Origin: Chryseobacterium indologenes
GTDB taxonomy: Bacteria; Bacteroidota; Bacteroidia; Flavobacteriales; Weeksellaceae
NCBI GenBank assembly: GCA_016025055.1
Contig: CP065590.1
Location: 4,650,001 to 4,714,000 of the forward strand
Reading direction: 5' to 3'
DNA: 64,000 nucleotides
Position 1 is the stretch's first letter. Each line of letters starts with the position of its first letter. Of this stretch, positions 30,026-38,461 are shown in pieces. A model generated the notes under the pieces. It was not told where the DNA came from. It made no database searches and was given only the letters and a program-made list of their open reading frames with translations. The position numbers and the translations under genes were made by a program.

Positions 30026-30601
30026 ATGTTTTCAAAAATAATTTTCAGTACTCTGTTTTGGGTATCGGCATTCGGTTTCGCCCAAAATACCAAAGCAAGT
30101 CCTAACACGGTTTTAATGAGAGGAGAAACTGTACGCACCTATTCAAAATTACCGGCACTTAATAAACCGGCTCCCAAGTTTACCCTGACAGACGTCAATA
30201 TGAATGATCAGACTCTTGAATCGTACAAAGGGAGATATGTTATTCTCAATATCTTTCCAAGTGTGGACACGGGTGTCTGCTCTGCATCGGTTCATCATTT
30301 TAATGAAGATGCCGCCAATCTTCCCAACACGGTGGTTCTGTGTATTTCGAAGGATTTACCTTTCGCTCAAAAAAGATTTTGCGGGGCTGAAGGTATAGAA
30401 AATGTGGTGATGCTCTCAGACTTCCGTTCTGACTTCGGATGGAACTACGGGGTAGAAATGATTGACTCTCCAATGAAAGGTCTTCTGAGCAGAGCTGTGG
30501 TGGTAATTGATCCATCAGGAAACATCATCTATGAGGAACAGGTACCTGACATTTCACAGGAACCTAACTATGAAGCAGCTATCAAAGCGGTAAAAATGTA
30601 A
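30026..30601 (+). CDS. Exported thiol peroxidase (Tpx paralogue)
   Basis: 191-residue peroxiredoxin of the Tpx type with an added signal peptide (MFSKIIFSTLFWVSAFGFAQ). The peroxidatic Cys85 (FPSVDTGVCSAS) and resolving Cys119 (RFCGAEGIENV) are both kept, and the C-terminus EQVPDISQEPNYEAAIKAV parallels the cytosolic Tpx at 8387-8887. It probably scavenges peroxide in the periplasm, but would need a periplasmic thiol donor. Monocistronic, with a terminator downstream. Confidence 0.93.
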   Translation: MFSKIIFSTLFWVSAFGFAQNTKASPNTVLMRGETVRTYSKLPALNKPAPKFTLTDVNMNDQTLESYKGRYVILNIFPSVDTGVCSASVHHFNEDAANLPNTVVLCISKDLPFAQKRFCGAEGIENVVMLSDFRSDFGWNYGVEMIDSPMKGLLSRAVVVIDPSGNIIYEEQVPDISQEPNYEAAIKAVKM

Positions 30602-30625
30602 ATTTTATTTTATAATAGTCTCAAA

Positions 30626-30653
30626 TAAAAACCTGCTGTAACGCAGGTTTTTA
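30626..30653. terminator. Bidirectional terminator
   Basis: AAAACCTGC / GCAGGTTTTT stem between the convergent Tpx and epimerase-like genes. Confidence 0.8.
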
Positions 30654-30673
30654 TTTTGGTAACTTATATCTTC

Positions 30674-31441
30674 CTAAACTTTCACAATATGAAAATACCT
30701 CGGATCCGGATATTGAAATTCAAAATTAAGATCTGAAATTAATCTGGCTGATGAAATGATTCTGCCCTCGGTAGTACGTTCCCGGGAATACGGCAGCCCT
30801 TTCTGGGCATTGATAATCTCTTGTTTATTGGGGTGAACGGGTGCTGCCACATTATATACTTTGGAATGGGACTTATTTTCCAGCATTTTTTCAATGACTG
30901 TACAAATATCAGCATAGTGGATATGATTCACCAGCATCTCCAGATTTGAAATATTATAATTTTTTAAAAGTCTCTGATCGCCCATTAATCCAGCCAACCG
31001 CAGAATATTGACGTGAGGAAATTTATTTTTTATAACGCTTTCACTGGGAACATTATCTACAGGTTTATCATCCTCTGTAAATTCTTTTTCATCACCGGGA
31101 TATACCCCGGTAGAACTCATTAAATAAAGCTGTCCTTTATAATCGCCGAGAAATGTAAGCAGATTCTGAGCTCTTTCGTTCAATGGAATTTCAGCACCTC
31201 TTATCCCTGCAAAAGGAACAGTAATGATCACCGCATCCAATTGTGGTGCAATTTTCCACGCTGTATTTGGTTCGGATAAATCATCCTCAAAACTAACTTG
31301 TGTGACGTGATACCCTTTATCAGAGAGATCTTTTATTTTAGATTCAGATGTAGTGGTTACAAAAATCTCATATTGCCCTTTCAGTCTAGCCGCGATATGA
31401 CTTCCCAACCAGCCACAGCCTATTATTCCAATTTTTTTCAT
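30674..31441 (-). CDS. NAD(P)-binding / epimerase-like protein
   Basis: 255-residue Rossmann-fold protein of the extended SDR type (YeeZ-like). The start at 31441 gives MKKIGIIGCGWLGSHIAARL with the GxGxxG dinucleotide motif; the upstream extension overlaps the neighbour's 3' region. Further SDR features: VIITVPFAGIRG, YLMSSTGVYPGD with the Ser, and VNHIHYADICTVIEKML. Sugar-nucleotide or general oxidoreductase role not determined. It lies 43 bp downstream of the MBL gene on the same strand. Confidence 0.85.
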   Translation of the reverse strand: MKKIGIIGCGWLGSHIAARLKGQYEIFVTTTSESKIKDLSDKGYHVTQVSFEDDLSEPNTAWKIAPQLDAVIITVPFAGIRGAEIPLNERAQNLLTFLGDYKGQLYLMSSTGVYPGDEKEFTEDDKPVDNVPSESVIKNKFPHVNILRLAGLMGDQRLLKNYNISNLEMLVNHIHYADICTVIEKMLENKSHSKVYNVAAPVHPNKQEIINAQKGLPYSRERTTEGRIISSARLISDLNFEFQYPDPRYFHIVKV

Positions 31442-31484
31442 CCTTAAATTTATCAATTTATTTGATAAAACAGGGTATAATCGT

Positions 31485-32246
31485 CTATGAATGAGGTAAA
31501 ATTTCCCCATCCTTTAAAAGGAGATACTCTTGCCCTATCTCTTCCGAAATTTCCTGCAAATCCCCATCATCAAACAACTGGGGAATGTAGCATTTTTCGT
31601 GGGCAAACAGTCCATAATGAATTGGAACCAGATATTTCGCGTGCAGTAAATGAGCTGCAGCAAAAGCTTCTTTCAGATTAAGAGAAGCCGGAACCGGACT
31701 GTATTCTAATCCTATAATTTCAAAGTTGACAACCACTCCGTTAACCGGTAAAAATGCGTAATCAATAGTGGGGTTTTCTTTTCCCAACTTCCAGAACTGG
31801 CTGTGCCAAATGGTATTACCACCATGAAAAATGGCAGTTGTTCCGTCTTTTACAATCCAGGAAGATTGTATTTCGCCGACACCGTCCATCGCAAAAACCG
31901 GCTTAAAGGTGATCTGATGTTCGGTAAAGGTTTCATCCAAATCCAAAACAACCATTTCAACCTGATCCAGATGTTTTCTGACAAAGGGCTCCAGTCCGGA
32001 ATATACAATCAATTTCCCGTCTTTTTTCAGGCATTTTTCGACAACTCCTCGATCAAAATGATCTAAATGTAAATGGGTAAACAGGATATAATCTGCCTGT
32101 ATCTCTGCAGAAAATTCAATGAGATCTTCTACCGCATCACCCAGGACGGGTTTATAATATGAGAAGTCTTCCACGGCATCTATTAGAACAATTTTACCGT
32201 GAGAAGTGAGCTTTATTCCCGCCCAGTTTAACTTTTGTATTTCCAT
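31485..32246 (-). CDS. MBL-fold hydrolase (L-ascorbate lactonase-like)
   Basis: 253-residue metallo-beta-lactamase-superfamily protein. MEIQKLNWAGIKLTSHGKIV at 32246 is the natural start; the extension to 32291 looks non-coding. Motifs: IDAVEDFSYYKPV, zinc-site FTHLHLDHFDRGV, GGNTIWHSQFW and VPIHYGLFAHEKCYIP. This pattern fits the UlaG-like group. It precedes the epimerase-like gene, probably in an operon, and a Crp/Fnr gene is upstream on the same strand. Confidence 0.87.
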   Translation of the reverse strand: MEIQKLNWAGIKLTSHGKIVLIDAVEDFSYYKPVLGDAVEDLIEFSAEIQADYILFTHLHLDHFDRGVVEKCLKKDGKLIVYSGLEPFVRKHLDQVEMVVLDLDETFTEHQITFKPVFAMDGVGEIQSSWIVKDGTTAIFHGGNTIWHSQFWKLGKENPTIDYAFLPVNGVVVNFEIIGLEYSPVPASLNLKEAFAAAHLLHAKYLVPIHYGLFAHEKCYIPQLFDDGDLQEISEEIGQEYLLLKDGEILPHS

Positions 32247-32447
32247 ATTTTTATTTTTAACAAAGGAAAACACTTGGGGAAAGTCAAACAATAAACAAAA
32301 GATAATTAATTAAGATAGAAGATGAAAGTTATTATAATCATAAAATAACCATACCTCAGTATCTTCACTTGATTTATTGATAAAGCTTCACAAAAACATA
32401 ACACAAATACTAACTTCAAACTTTTTGTATCAAGCTTCTTACTTATC

Positions 32448-32968
32448 TCAAGTAATCCTTTTTCTGATCCGGCTTAAAGAAATAGGGGTTACCCCAATAT
32501 ATGAAGCCAGATATTTCAGGGGAATATTCTGAATATAGTGTGGCTTATGATTCAAAAGATATTCATACAGATCCTGTGGGGTGTTTTTAAGTAAAAGCAT
32601 CTCGCGCTTCATGGCAGCATGCAATTTTCTGCTTAAATAATAGTTCTGAACAAAGCGGCATTCGGGATTAACAGCAAACATTTCTTTGACCTCATCGAGC
32701 GTAATTTCCCAGGCAAGACCATTGCTTATCGATTCATAAATCGCCTCAGAACCTTTTTCTCCGACAGTAAAAATATCACCCGGAAAGTAAAACTCCGCAC
32801 ATATTTCTATCTCAATATCTGAAGAATGACTGATATAATATTTACGGACAAGCCCATCTTCAACAAGATAGGCTTTATGGTCCGGAAATATCATTTTTTT
32901 GAAAATTCAACCTTAGCAAACTTCTCCCATACAGGATCATTATCCTCCACGTTCAGGTGTGAAAACAT
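32448..32968 (-). CDS. Crp/Fnr family transcriptional regulator, frameshifted
   Basis: The obvious frame (149 codons) begins inside the effector domain with MIFPDHKAYLVEDGLVRKYY. Adding one base to the seven-T run at 32894-32900 extends it upstream to ATG 32968 (MFSHLNVEDNDPVWEKFAKV) or TTG 32989. The C-terminus has the Bacteroidetes-type recognition helix KYLASYIGVTPISLSRIRKR. Full length would be about 173-180 residues. It may control the MBL/epimerase pair downstream. Confidence 0.82.
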
Positions 32969-33005
32969 TTTTTTGTTGATCGTTGCCAATGCTGAATATT
33001 ATATT

Positions 33006-34991
33006 TTACAGTAAATTTTCATCTACAAGGTTGGGAAGCGTCACTTTCAGATTCGGTTCCACTTCCATCGCTCTTTTAATAGCGAAAATAGCGCCTTCGT
33101 TTCTTGCCCAGCTTCTTCTGGAAATCCCGTTATTGACATCCCAGAAAAGCATCGATTTCAGTCTTCGGTTAGCATCAGCACTGCCATCCAACAACATCCC
33201 GAAACCTCCGTTGATAACTTCTCCCCAGCCTACTCCTCCTCCATTATGGATGGACACCCAGGTTGCCCCACGGAAACTGTCGCCGATGACGTTGTGAATC
33301 GCCATATCTGCGGTAAATCTCGATCCGTCATAAATGTTGGATGTTTCTCTGTAAGGGGAATCCGTTCCTGAAACATCATGGTGGTCTCTTCCTAAAACCA
33401 CAGGTCCTATTTCTCCGTTTTTGATTGCATTATTGAAAGCTTCGGCAATCTTCATTCTTCCTTCCGCATCAGCGTATAGGATTCTTGCCTGTGACCCTAC
33501 CACCAGTTTATTTTCCTGGGCGCCTTTGATCCACTGGATATTATCTTTCATCTGCTGCTGAATTTCTTCAGGAGCAGTTTTGATCATCTCTTCAAGTACT
33601 GCACAGGCAATATCATCTGTTTTCTGCAGATCTTCAGGTTTTCCGCTTGTACATACCCATCGGAACGGCCCAAAACCGTAATCGAAGCACATAGGTCCCA
33701 TAATATCCTGAACATAACTAGGATATTTGAATTCTCTTCCTAAAGTAGGATTACCAGCCATTACATCTGCTCCCGCTCTGGAAGCCTCCAGCAAGAAAGC
33801 ATTTCCGTAATCAAAGAAATACGTTCCTTTTTGAGTGTGTTTATTGATGGCTGCAGCATGTCTCCTCAAAGTTTCCTGAACTTTTTCTTTGAATAATTCA
33901 GGATCTTCAGCCATCATTGTATTAGATTCTTCAAAGCTCTGTCCTGCAGGATAATAACCACCTGCCCAAGGATTGTGAAGTGAAGTCTGATCGGATCCGA
34001 TATCTATTCTCAGGTTTTCCTGATCAAATTTCTCCCAAACCTCCACAATATTTCCAAGATAAGCCAGAGAAACGGTTTCTTTATTTTCCTGTGCTTCTCT
34101 TACCCTTTTCACCAATTCATCAAGATTTTCATGGATTTCATTGACCCATTTCTGGTCGTGGCGGATTTTGGTAATCTTTGGATTCACTTCAGCACAAACG
34201 GTAACACAACCGGCGATATTTCCAGCTTTGGGCTGTGCTCCACTCATTCCTCCCAATCCGGATGTTACAAAAAGACCTCCTTTCGGTTCTTTGTTGATCT
34301 TTCTGAAAGCATTCAACACTGTAATGGTAGTCCCGTGAACAATACCCTGCGGGCCGATATACATATAACTTCCTGCTGTCATCTGCCCGTACTGGGTCAC
34401 CCCAAGAGCGTTGAATTTTTCCCAGTCATCAGGTTTAGAATAATTCGGGATCATCATTCCATTGGTTACAACAACCCTTGGTGCCTCTTTGTGTGAAGGA
34501 AATAACCCCATCGGATGCCCGGAATACATTACCAAAGTCTGCTCATCACTCATTTCCGATAAATATTTCATCGTCAGCAGGTATTGCGCCCAGTTCGAGA
34601 AAACGGCTCCGTTTCCACCATAGGTAATCAACTCATGAGGATGCTGTGCAACGGCATAATCCAGGTTATTCTGGATCATCAGCATAATCGCTTTCGCCTG
34701 CTCAGATTTTCCCGGATAATCACTGATAGACCTTGCTTTCATCTCATAATCCGGACGAAAACGATACATATAAATTCTTCCGTAGTCTTCGAGTTCCTGC
34801 TTAAATTCAGGAATCAGCTCTGCATGAAACCGAGGATCGAAATAACGTAAAGCATTTTTTAATGCGAGCTTTTTCTCTTCTTCTCCTAAAATCTCCTTAC
34901 GTTTTGGAGCATGGTTGATATTTGTTTCATATGGTTTTGGCTGTGGCAGCTGAGTAGGAATTCCCTGTTGGATTTGTTCTTGAAATGTCAT
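33006..34991 (-). CDS. hutU: Urocanate hydratase
   Basis: 661-residue urocanase, converting urocanate to imidazolone propionate in histidine breakdown with tightly bound NAD+. Start at 34991 (MTFQEQIQQGIPTQLPQPKP). Typical segments include YGGNGAVFSNWAQYLLTMKY, MTAGSYMYIGPQGIVHGTTI, TSGLGGMSGAQPKAG with the NAD loop, and FDYGFGPFRWVCTSG with the active-site Cys. Length is of the long bacterial form. No hutH, hutI or hutG is in the window, so the pathway is split in this genome or lies elsewhere. Confidence 0.96.
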   Translation of the reverse strand: MTFQEQIQQGIPTQLPQPKPYETNINHAPKRKEILGEEEKKLALKNALRYFDPRFHAELIPEFKQELEDYGRIYMYRFRPDYEMKARSISDYPGKSEQAKAIMLMIQNNLDYAVAQHPHELITYGGNGAVFSNWAQYLLTMKYLSEMSDEQTLVMYSGHPMGLFPSHKEAPRVVVTNGMMIPNYSKPDDWEKFNALGVTQYGQMTAGSYMYIGPQGIVHGTTITVLNAFRKINKEPKGGLFVTSGLGGMSGAQPKAGNIAGCVTVCAEVNPKITKIRHDQKWVNEIHENLDELVKRVREAQENKETVSLAYLGNIVEVWEKFDQENLRIDIGSDQTSLHNPWAGGYYPAGQSFEESNTMMAEDPELFKEKVQETLRRHAAAINKHTQKGTYFFDYGNAFLLEASRAGADVMAGNPTLGREFKYPSYVQDIMGPMCFDYGFGPFRWVCTSGKPEDLQKTDDIACAVLEEMIKTAPEEIQQQMKDNIQWIKGAQENKLVVGSQARILYADAEGRMKIAEAFNNAIKNGEIGPVVLGRDHHDVSGTDSPYRETSNIYDGSRFTADMAIHNVIGDSFRGATWVSIHNGGGVGWGEVINGGFGMLLDGSADANRRLKSMLFWDVNNGISRRSWARNEGAIFAIKRAMEVEPNLKVTLPNLVDENLL

Positions 34992-35125
34992 ATTGCTATT
35001 TAAAGTTCTATGTTTAAACAATTTTTTATGTTTTAAAGATATTCAAATTATAAAATATAGGCAAGTAGAGGTGAAAAGCGAATTTGTTTATTTTAAATTA
35101 TCATCCTGAATTTACTATTTAGTAC

Positions 35126-35133
35126 TATATTTG
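35126..35133 (+). promoter_or_regulatory. Candidate -7 box upstream of the DUF559 element
   Basis: TATATTTG, a perfect TAnnTTTG, immediately outside the left inverted repeat; may drive the DUF559 gene. Confidence 0.4.
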
Positions 35134-35148
35134 AGAAAAAGCACTCAG

Positions 35149-35200
35149 TTCCCCTCCTCTGGAGGGGTGGATTCGTCGAAAGACGAAGACAGGGTGGTTA
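35149..35200. repeat. Left inverted repeat of the DUF559 element
   Basis: TTCCCCTCC ... GGTGGATTC, hairpin TTCGTC-GAAA-GACGAA, then GAAGACAGGGTGGTT. Matches the reverse complement of 35623-35681 except in the hairpin stem. Confidence 0.9.
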
Positions 35201-35211
35201 CACACACAATC

Positions 35212-35649
35212 ATGAAAGAAATCCTCACTACTATTAATGGAATCCCCATTGTCCGAAACTTTGTAGAAAATTTACCCTACAGTCCCCATTTAAAATCATT
35301 GCTAAAAGGAAAACGTAAAGCCCGGATTCTAGGCGAAGTATTATTCTGGAAAGAAGTCAGAGCAGGGATATTCTATAAAATTGATTTTGACAGACAAAGA
35401 ATTATCGGAAATTATATTGTTGACTTTTATGTGAAGACATTAGGATTAGTCATTGAAATTGATGATTCAAACCATGATGAAAAACAAGACTATGATGTTG
35501 TAAGACAAAAATACCTTGAATCTTTAGGGTTATTAGTATTCAGCATTGATGATTATGAGGTGCGAAATAATATGAATAGAGTAATGAAAGAGCTGGAGGC
35601 ATTTATTATTCTGCACTATGGAACCACCCCGTCTTCAAAAATTGAATAA
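35212..35649 (+). CDS. DUF559 domain-containing protein (Vsr-like nuclease)
   Basis: 145-residue protein of the DUF559 family, related to very-short-patch-repair and other PD-(D/E)xK-type nucleases. Start at 35212 (MKEILTTINGIPIVRNFVEN); upstream codons lie in the inverted repeat. Core motifs: ARILGEVLFWKEVRAG (first Glu), RIIGNYIVDFYVKTLGLVIE (D...xE with catalytic spacing), QKYLESLGLLVFSIDDYEV. The last nine residues (GTTPSSKIE) are encoded by the right inverted repeat. DNA cleavage activity is plausible but unproven. The whole gene forms the interior of an element flanked by inverted repeats. Confidence 0.9.
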   Translation: MKEILTTINGIPIVRNFVENLPYSPHLKSLLKGKRKARILGEVLFWKEVRAGIFYKIDFDRQRIIGNYIVDFYVKTLGLVIEIDDSNHDEKQDYDVVRQKYLESLGLLVFSIDDYEVRNNMNRVMKELEAFIILHYGTTPSSKIE

Positions 35650-35681
35650 TTTTTGAATCCACCACTCCAAGGGAGGGGAAT
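35623..35681. repeat. Right inverted repeat of the DUF559 element
   Basis: ACCACCCCGTCTTC, hairpin with an AAAAATT/AATTTTT stem, then GAATCCACCACTCCAAGGG and AGGGGAA. Inverted relative to 35149-35200; it overlaps the last codons of the DUF559 gene. Confidence 0.9.
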
Positions 35682-35721
35682 TTCCCGTTACCCAATCAGG
35701 TTATCATTTAAAATAAAGAGA

Positions 35722-35752
35722 CCTTACTGAGATTCAGCAAGGCCTGTATTTT
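35722..35752 (-). terminator. Intrinsic terminator
   Basis: CCTTGCTGA / TCAGTAAGG stem with a T-rich tail on the minus strand, downstream of the acidic 97-residue protein gene. Confidence 0.65.
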
Positions 35753-35768
35753 TCTATACGTTCAAATT

Positions 35769-36062
35769 TTAGGTTAAAACATCATCATTTTCTTCCTCAT
35801 GATCATCATCATTGTCACTTAAGCTCCAATAATTGTTTTCTTCATCTTCCTCCCCTATTTCTTCCATTTTATCATCCTCTTCTGCTCCCGGGATATCGAG
35901 CCCCTTATCTATTTTATCTTCATCGGGGTCTTCGTCTACAATCGGATTTCCGTCTCCGTCTAGCGGAATATGTTTTTCTCTTTTAAATATATCTTCATTA
36001 GGACTATAATCCATTTGTTCTAATTTCCTGTTTTGCTCATTAATATTTTTCTCTGGTGCCAT
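35769..36062 (-). CDS. Hypothetical acidic protein
   Basis: 97-residue, strongly acidic, probably disordered protein: MAPEKNINEQNRKLEQMDYS, then a long Asp/Glu/Asn-rich C-terminus (DEDPDEDKIDKGLDIPGAEE, NDDDHEEENDDVL). No membrane segment or known domain. Its own terminator follows. Related short acidic ORFs occur in Chryseobacterium, function unknown. The strong codon bias to GAT/GAA gives low complexity, but the ATG, stop and terminator support a real gene. Confidence 0.65.
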   Translation of the reverse strand: MAPEKNINEQNRKLEQMDYSPNEDIFKREKHIPLDGDGNPIVDEDPDEDKIDKGLDIPGAEEDDKMEEIGEEDEENNYWSLSDNDDDHEEENDDVLT

Positions 36063-36113
36063 AATGTTGAGATTTTAGGTTTGTAAAGAGAGAACAAAAA
36101 TAATTCCAACTTA

Positions 36114-37097
36114 CTATGAATGGTGGGAATAAACTTCCGGATTGGCACAATACGGCATCTTCTCACCCCTGGAAAATGCTATCAGGTTTTCTGCGGCAAG
36201 TCTTGCCATTCCGTTTCTCGCTTCCATGGTGGCAGATCCTATATGAGGTAACACACAAACATTTGAAAGTTCCAGCATAGGATCGTCAGAAGACATAGGT
36301 TCCGGATTGGTTACATCCAGGCCTGCCCCCCAGATCGTGCCATCAGTTAATGCCTGATACAAATCTTTTTGGTTTTGAAATCCACCCCGGGCAGTGTTCA
36401 CAAAAATAGCATTGGATTTCATTTTTTTAAAGACTTCTTCGTTGAAAAGTTCTTTATGTTCAGGCGTAAAACTAGCATGAATGCTCAACACGTCAGAACT
36501 TGTAATTAATTCTTCAAAGGACACGTATATTGCTCCCAGTTCTTTTTCTGCTTCTTCATTTCGGTTTCGGTTGTGATAGATAATGTTCATGTCAAAAGCA
36601 TGCTTTGATTTTTTAGCCATTTCAAAGCCTATTCTTCCCAATCCGAAGATGCCCAATGTTTTTCCATACAATTCCTGCCCCAGGGCATGTAACGGATCAA
36701 AACTTCCCCAATTGCCATTTTTTACTTTCTGGAAATTATAGCTTGCCTTCCTCGCTACAGCCTGCATGAGTAAAAAGGCAACATCTGAAGTCGCTCTGCT
36801 CAGCACATCAGGAGTATTCCCAACCGGGATATTTCTCTTTACAGCCTCATTAATATCAACATGGTCAAAACCTACAGAATACAGAGCAATCGCTTTGATA
36901 TTCGGGCAGGTATCAAAAAATTTTTTATCGTATTTAAAATCATTTCCAATACTTAATATCACATCCACAGACCGGCAATACTGCAGCCATTCCTCCTGTG
37001 TTAGATTTTCATTTTCAGGAAGTATCACTTCCAGTCCTGCTTGTTTCAACAGATTCATCCCGATTTCAGGAATCATTTTATTGACAAAAACTTTCAT
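36114..37097 (-). CDS. 2-hydroxyacid dehydrogenase (D-glycerate dehydrogenase type)
   Basis: 327-residue D-isomer-specific 2-hydroxyacid dehydrogenase. The NAD-binding fold has LGIFGLGRIGFEMAKKSKH, followed by HNRNRNEEAEKELGAIYVSF. Catalytic Arg is in VNTARGGFQNQ, Glu in LDVTNPEP, and His in LPHIGSATMEARNGM. It most resembles glyoxylate/hydroxypyruvate reductases and D-glycerate dehydrogenases. The start is 71 bp from the upstream 87-residue gene, with a terminator between, so it is probably monocistronic. Confidence 0.93.
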   Translation of the reverse strand: MKVFVNKMIPEIGMNLLKQAGLEVILPENENLTQEEWLQYCRSVDVILSIGNDFKYDKKFFDTCPNIKAIALYSVGFDHVDINEAVKRNIPVGNTPDVLSRATSDVAFLLMQAVARKASYNFQKVKNGNWGSFDPLHALGQELYGKTLGIFGLGRIGFEMAKKSKHAFDMNIIYHNRNRNEEAEKELGAIYVSFEELITSSDVLSIHASFTPEHKELFNEEVFKKMKSNAIFVNTARGGFQNQKDLYQALTDGTIWGAGLDVTNPEPMSSDDPMLELSNVCVLPHIGSATMEARNGMARLAAENLIAFSRGEKMPYCANPEVYSHHS

Positions 37098-37120
37098 AGT
37101 ATCATTGATTGGTTAAATAA

Positions 37121-37149
37121 AAAACCTTACTCTGTGAAAAGTAAGGTTC
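37121..37149 (-). terminator. Intrinsic terminator
   Basis: AACCTTAC / GTAAGGTT stem followed by T6 on the minus strand, ending the 37168-37431 gene. Confidence 0.8.
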
Positions 37150-37167
37150 TAACTTTAATATTAAAAA

Positions 37168-37431
37168 TTATTTTTCTTCACCTGAATGTTTTTTATGTTT
37201 ATCCCAGGCATCTGAGGCCATCTCCTGAATTTCTTCCCATACTTCTTTTGCTGATTTTTGGGCATGGCTCATAAACCCTTGTTTTGTCGCTTCCTGATTC
37301 TTCCCCTTCATCTCGCTGAGATAATCTTTTACCTGTTGAGAATAGCTTTCTACACTATATCCGGGGTTATTATGCAAATTTTTCTGAACATTACTAAAAT
37401 CGTGTGACGATTTGAATCTATTCGTATCCAT
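37168..37431 (-). CDS. Hypothetical small helical protein
   Basis: 87-residue hydrophilic protein, predicted helical, no signal or membrane segment (MDTNRFKSSHDFSNVQKNLH; SHAQKSAKEVWEEIQEMASD). Family not recognised. Followed by a clear terminator; preceded by about 250 bp of AT-rich DNA with no gene. It resembles small stress-related coiled proteins only in general composition. Confidence 0.65.
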   Translation of the reverse strand: MDTNRFKSSHDFSNVQKNLHNNPGYSVESYSQQVKDYLSEMKGKNQEATKQGFMSHAQKSAKEVWEEIQEMASDAWDKHKKHSGEEK

Positions 37432-37686
37432 AATAATAAGATTTTAAGTGGTTGAGTTCATAATGAAGTTCAATTTTCATTCCGAAACGGGTCTAAAAAT
37501 TTATTAAAAAAGATAAAATTTATTAATTCTGCTGACACTCAATGTCACCACGATTTATAAAATATTATCTATCCGGCTAAGTAATTCTTCCTTATGGGCT
37601 TACATACGGTATCATCTTAAACGTTGTTAAGTGAATTAAATTGTTTTATTTTAAGGAAATTAATGATAAAATAACACTGAATTATC

Positions 37687-38337
37687 CTACTGGTTTGTAT
37701 TTCCCAGCATAGGAACGAATTTATAAGCTCCGAATTCTTCTTTTTCAAATTCGGTAGGTCCTATTTTGGTAAATCTGAATAATACCTGTTCGTCGGTAGG
37801 ACCCAGCGGAATTACCATTTTCCCTCCTATATTCAATTGTTTCAATAGCTCTGTAGGTAATGTGGAAGCCCCACAGGTGACGATGATTTTATCAAAAGGA
37901 GCGAACGTCGGCAGTCCCGCAAAACCGTCACCAAAACTTTGAAATTTTGGAAATAAATGGAGTTCACGCAGTTTTTTCTTCGAAAAATCAAATAAATCTT
38001 TCTGTCTTTCCACCGTATAAACATGAGCTTTCATCGTAAGCAACACAGCTGTCTGGTATCCGCAACCCGTTCCTATTTCCAGTACTTTTTCCCCGGCTTT
38101 TACCTGCAACAACTCGGACTGCTCTGCCACCGTGGAAGGGTGTGAGATGGTCTGGTGTGCCAGAATCGGGAATGCCCGATCCTCGTAAGCAAAATCTTCA
38201 AAAATACTTTCGATAAAAAGGTGTCTCGGAACTTCACTCATTGCCCGAAGTACATTTTCATCCGAAATTCCAATTCTGTGTCGAAGATATTCAACTAAAA
38301 TCTTTCTTTTTCCTTTATGTACAAACGAATCATGCAT
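37687..38337 (-). CDS. pcm: Protein-L-isoaspartate O-methyltransferase
   Basis: 216-residue SAM-dependent methyltransferase that starts the repair of L-isoaspartyl residues in damaged proteins. Motifs: HQTISHPSTVAEQSELLQVK (substrate loop), motif I VLEIGTGCGYQTAVL, post-I VYTVERQKDLFDFSKKKL, motif II FDKIIVTCGAST and LKQLNIGGKMVIPLG. No signal peptide. Divergent from the Gfo/Idh oxidoreductase gene with 124 bp between the starts. Confidence 0.95.
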   Translation of the reverse strand: MHDSFVHKGKRKILVEYLRHRIGISDENVLRAMSEVPRHLFIESIFEDFAYEDRAFPILAHQTISHPSTVAEQSELLQVKAGEKVLEIGTGCGYQTAVLLTMKAHVYTVERQKDLFDFSKKKLRELHLFPKFQSFGDGFAGLPTFAPFDKIIVTCGASTLPTELLKQLNIGGKMVIPLGPTDEQVLFRFTKIGPTEFEKEEFGAYKFVPMLGNTNQ

Positions 38338-38414
38338 CTGGCAAAAGTAAGAAATTAGATTTTAGATTTCATGGATTGGAGAAAAGAATTATCCACAAAA
38401 AACAATTTCTGACC

Positions 38415-38443
38415 TTTGGAATCTAACTTCTTTCTTATCTTTA
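38415..38443 (+). promoter_or_regulatory. Candidate promoter of the Gfo/Idh gene
   Basis: TTTG (38415-38418), 17-bp spacer, TATCTTTA (38436-38443), 18 bp before the ATG. One mismatch to TAnnTTTG. Confidence 0.55.
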
Positions 38444-38461
38444 CAAAAATTTAATACAGCT

